Below are positions 7,028 through 7,949 of a DNA stretch of 7,949 bases, piece after piece; the stretch's first letter is position 1, and each line of letters begins with the position of its first letter. Below the pieces are notes generated by a model. The model was not told the DNA's origin. It saw only the letters and a program-made list of their open reading frames with translations, and made no database searches. This stretch comes from Alphaproteobacteria bacterium (GTDB lineage: Bacteria; Pseudomonadota; Alphaproteobacteria; Rickettsiales; VGDC01), in contig VGDC01000074.1 of the NCBI GenBank assembly GCA_016869895.1, positions 1-7,949 of the forward strand. The letters are read 5' to 3'. A program made the translations under genes and the position numbers.

Positions 7028-7519
7028 TTAATCAGCGTTTCCGCCGCTTCCGCCCTCATCGGCGCTTTCCGCGCGGAAGTGGCGGCGGAAGGTCGGCCTG
7101 CCGAAGAGTGGCCTTTGCCCCATGCTCTTCGCATAGGTCCAAACCAAGCCCGACATCATGATGATGGACATGCCGAACACCCAGATGAACGCCGCGATGG
7201 AGCTGTCTCCCCGCAATCCGATGACCGCCGCCGAGCCGAAGACGGCGATGGCGATGATGAACCCTAGCACCTGCCCGAAAATGCTGCTCACCGTATAGGC
7301 CTTCAACGCCTGCACTTCCCAAGCATGGCGGTGTTTCTGCTCCGCCTCGAACATCCGCAGGATCTGCTCCGCTGCGCCCTCCACCACATAATCATAGCTT
7401 TCCAGAATGGTCGGGTCGGGCAGCATCTCCACCGCTTTGGGTGCTTGTGGCCTGCCTTGGGGCTTACGGTTCTGGTGGTTGCGCGGGTTATTACCGGGGT
7501 TGCGGGGTTCATTCGTCAT
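7028..7519 (-). CDS. DUF2335 family predicted membrane protein
   Basis: This 163-residue protein has the family's core motif at 33-68, including LPDPTILESYDYVVEGAAEQ and then ILRMFEAEQKHRHAWE. Two transmembrane segments follow, about 78-101 and 107-129, joined by a short loop (RGDSS). The N-terminal 30 residues are Asn/Pro/Gln/Arg-rich and probably disordered. The C-terminal tail is basic, then acidic and glycine-rich. The ATG has GGGAGG eight bases upstream, inside the preceding small gene, which it overlaps by 11 bases, so the two are likely translationally coupled. The function of DUF2335 is not established. It is found in many bacterial genomes and prophages. Insertion between hub and peptidase suggests an accessory role such as exclusion, membrane effector or toxin-like activity, which is inference. 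No hairpin terminator is visible downstream. Confidence 0.85.
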   Translation of the reverse strand: MTNEPRNPGNNPRNHQNRKPQGRPQAPKAVEMLPDPTILESYDYVVEGAAEQILRMFEAEQKHRHAWEVQALKAYTVSSIFGQVLGFIIAIAVFGSAAVIGLRGDSSIAAFIWVFGMSIIMMSGLVWTYAKSMGQRPLFGRPTFRRHFRAESADEGGSGGNAD

Positions 7520-7685
7520 CGCGCTTGCCTCCCCGTTCCATCACGGAAGTCATATCCTTGGCGATGCGTGCCCAATCCCCGCGGAATGCCTCCGCCGAAT
7601 TTCGATAAGGGTATTTATAGAGCGGTGACGGCGAAATGGTCATCACCGACACGATTCCCTTCAGGAACTCCCTCAAGACTTGCAT
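7509..7685 (-). CDS. Small 58-residue protein preceding the DUF2335 gene
   Basis: The minus strand encodes 58 codons from ATG at 7683-7685 to TGA at 7509-7511. An AAGGA ribosome-binding site lies six bases upstream, and the gene overlaps the DUF2335 start by 11 bases in another frame. The protein has an amphipathic start (MQVLREFLKGIVSVM), a PSPLYKYPYRNS turn region, and a charged helix with FRGDWARIAKDMTSVMERG. It has no signal peptide or long membrane segment. The ribosome-binding site, the tight coupling and a protein-like composition rich in aromatic and charged residues all support a real gene. It may be a partner or regulator of the DUF2335 protein, but its function is unknown. Confidence 0.75.
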   Translation of the reverse strand: MQVLREFLKGIVSVMTISPSPLYKYPYRNSAEAFRGDWARIAKDMTSVMERGGKRDDE

Positions 7686-7711
7686 GGCACATCCTTTATG
7701 TTCTTTTCGTC

Positions 7712-7740
7712 AGTGTAGAGAACCCACGCACAAAAATGAA
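7712..7740 (-). promoter_or_regulatory. Weak promoter candidate for the small gene/DUF2335 pair
   Basis: The 61-bp gap between the hub stop codon and the small gene contains, on the minus strand, TACACT (7712-7717). TTCATT lies 17 bp upstream (7735-7740). Both match the sigma-70 consensus only partly. The pair may instead be transcribed by read-through from the tail operon. Confidence 0.25.
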
Positions 7741-7746
7741 GTGGAA

Positions 7747-7949
7747 TTACCATGTGCTGCGTGTGGACGATGTCTCCAGCATCCTGTCCAGCCCCGGCAC
7801 ATGCGGCTCACCTCGGAAGTTGACGGCATTGGAGAAGCGTGTCCGGCAGGTGCCGAAACTCTTGTCGCAGCCCGCGAATGCTTCGTAGGCATCGCCCTCC
7901 GCCATCGCCGCTGCCATGGGCAACACCAGCACGAAGCGTCCAGCCGTGA
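7747..7949 (-). CDS. DUF2163/BR0599-type tail hub protein, C-terminal end (RcGTA g13-like)
   Basis: The frame is open from the right window edge to TAA at 7747-7749 and gives the last 66 or so residues of a larger protein (usually near 300). The sequence TAGRFVLVLPM, AGCDKSFGTCRTRFSNAVNF and RGEPHVPGLD is the typical C-terminus of the DUF2163/Phage_BR0599 family. In the RcGTA this protein is the tail hub between the distal tail ring and the megatron. An iron-sulfur cluster has been described for that hub. The two cysteines in the CDKSFGTC motif would suit cluster ligands, with the others outside the window. A GTG at 7930-7932 could look like a start, but the family resemblance continues upstream of it, so it is internal. 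Confidence 0.88.
   Translation of the reverse strand, partial: TAGRFVLVLPMAAAMAEGDAYEAFAGCDKSFGTCRTRFSNAVNFRGEPHVPGLDRMLETSSTRSTW

Noticed and set aside
7325..7888. 187-codon plus-strand open frame
   Set aside because: It runs antisense across three supported minus-strand genes, and its composition fits a shadow frame.
1..7949. tRNA, CRISPR, insertion sequence or attachment site
   Set aside because: I looked for repeat-spacer patterns, cloverleaf ends, transposase motifs and flanking direct repeats at the inserted cassettes and saw none.

Overview
The window is most likely from an alphaproteobacterium. It carries the distal tail (baseplate) module of a Rhodobacter-type gene transfer agent (GTA) or a related siphovirus prophage. 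All the recognisable tail genes are on the minus strand, so they read from right to left in the usual order. First comes the C-terminal end of a DUF2163/BR0599-type hub protein (7747-7949, cut by the window edge). Then come an NlpC/P60 peptidase (5226-5672), a 1221-residue tail-tip 'megatron' with a GTA TIM-barrel domain (897-4562), and a DUF2793 fibre-like protein (1-864, cut by the left edge). These correspond to RcGTA g13, g14 and g15 plus a downstream fibre-type gene. The window shows no capsid, terminase or integrase gene, so GTA and prophage cannot be told apart here. GC content is fairly high in genes, and the 193-bp divergent intergenic region is markedly AT-rich.

The order is familiar but the spacing is not: the normally contiguous hub-peptidase-megatron block is interrupted twice. 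Between hub and peptidase lies a same-strand insert of about 2 kb. It holds a 58-residue small protein (7509-7685) overlapping a two-membrane-segment DUF2335 protein (7028-7519), and then a 398-residue protein with an HD-phosphohydrolase-like motif set (5743-6939). The insert has a promoter-like -10 element before the HD gene. A strong hairpin terminator (5688-5719) follows it, immediately before the peptidase start codon. This resembles a 'moron' or accessory cassette placed within a tail operon. Between peptidase and megatron lies a second insert, an opposite-strand lipoprotein gene (4756-5229). It is convergent with the peptidase, and the two genes share a CTAG that provides both stop codons.

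The intergenic region 4563-4755, between the divergent megatron and lipoprotein genes, contains two perfect TTAA-N7-TTAA motifs. This is the consensus of the alphaproteobacterial cell-cycle regulator CtrA, which also governs GTA production in Rhodobacter. One motif is part of an 8-bp perfect inverted repeat. The other lies over the expected -35 position of the lipoprotein promoter.

Working model: the hub, peptidase and megatron build the tail tip, open the peptidoglycan and conduct DNA into the recipient, and the DUF2793 protein decorates the tip. The inserted genes are probably not structural. They could be host-fitness, superinfection-exclusion or defence genes, but nothing in the sequence proves this.
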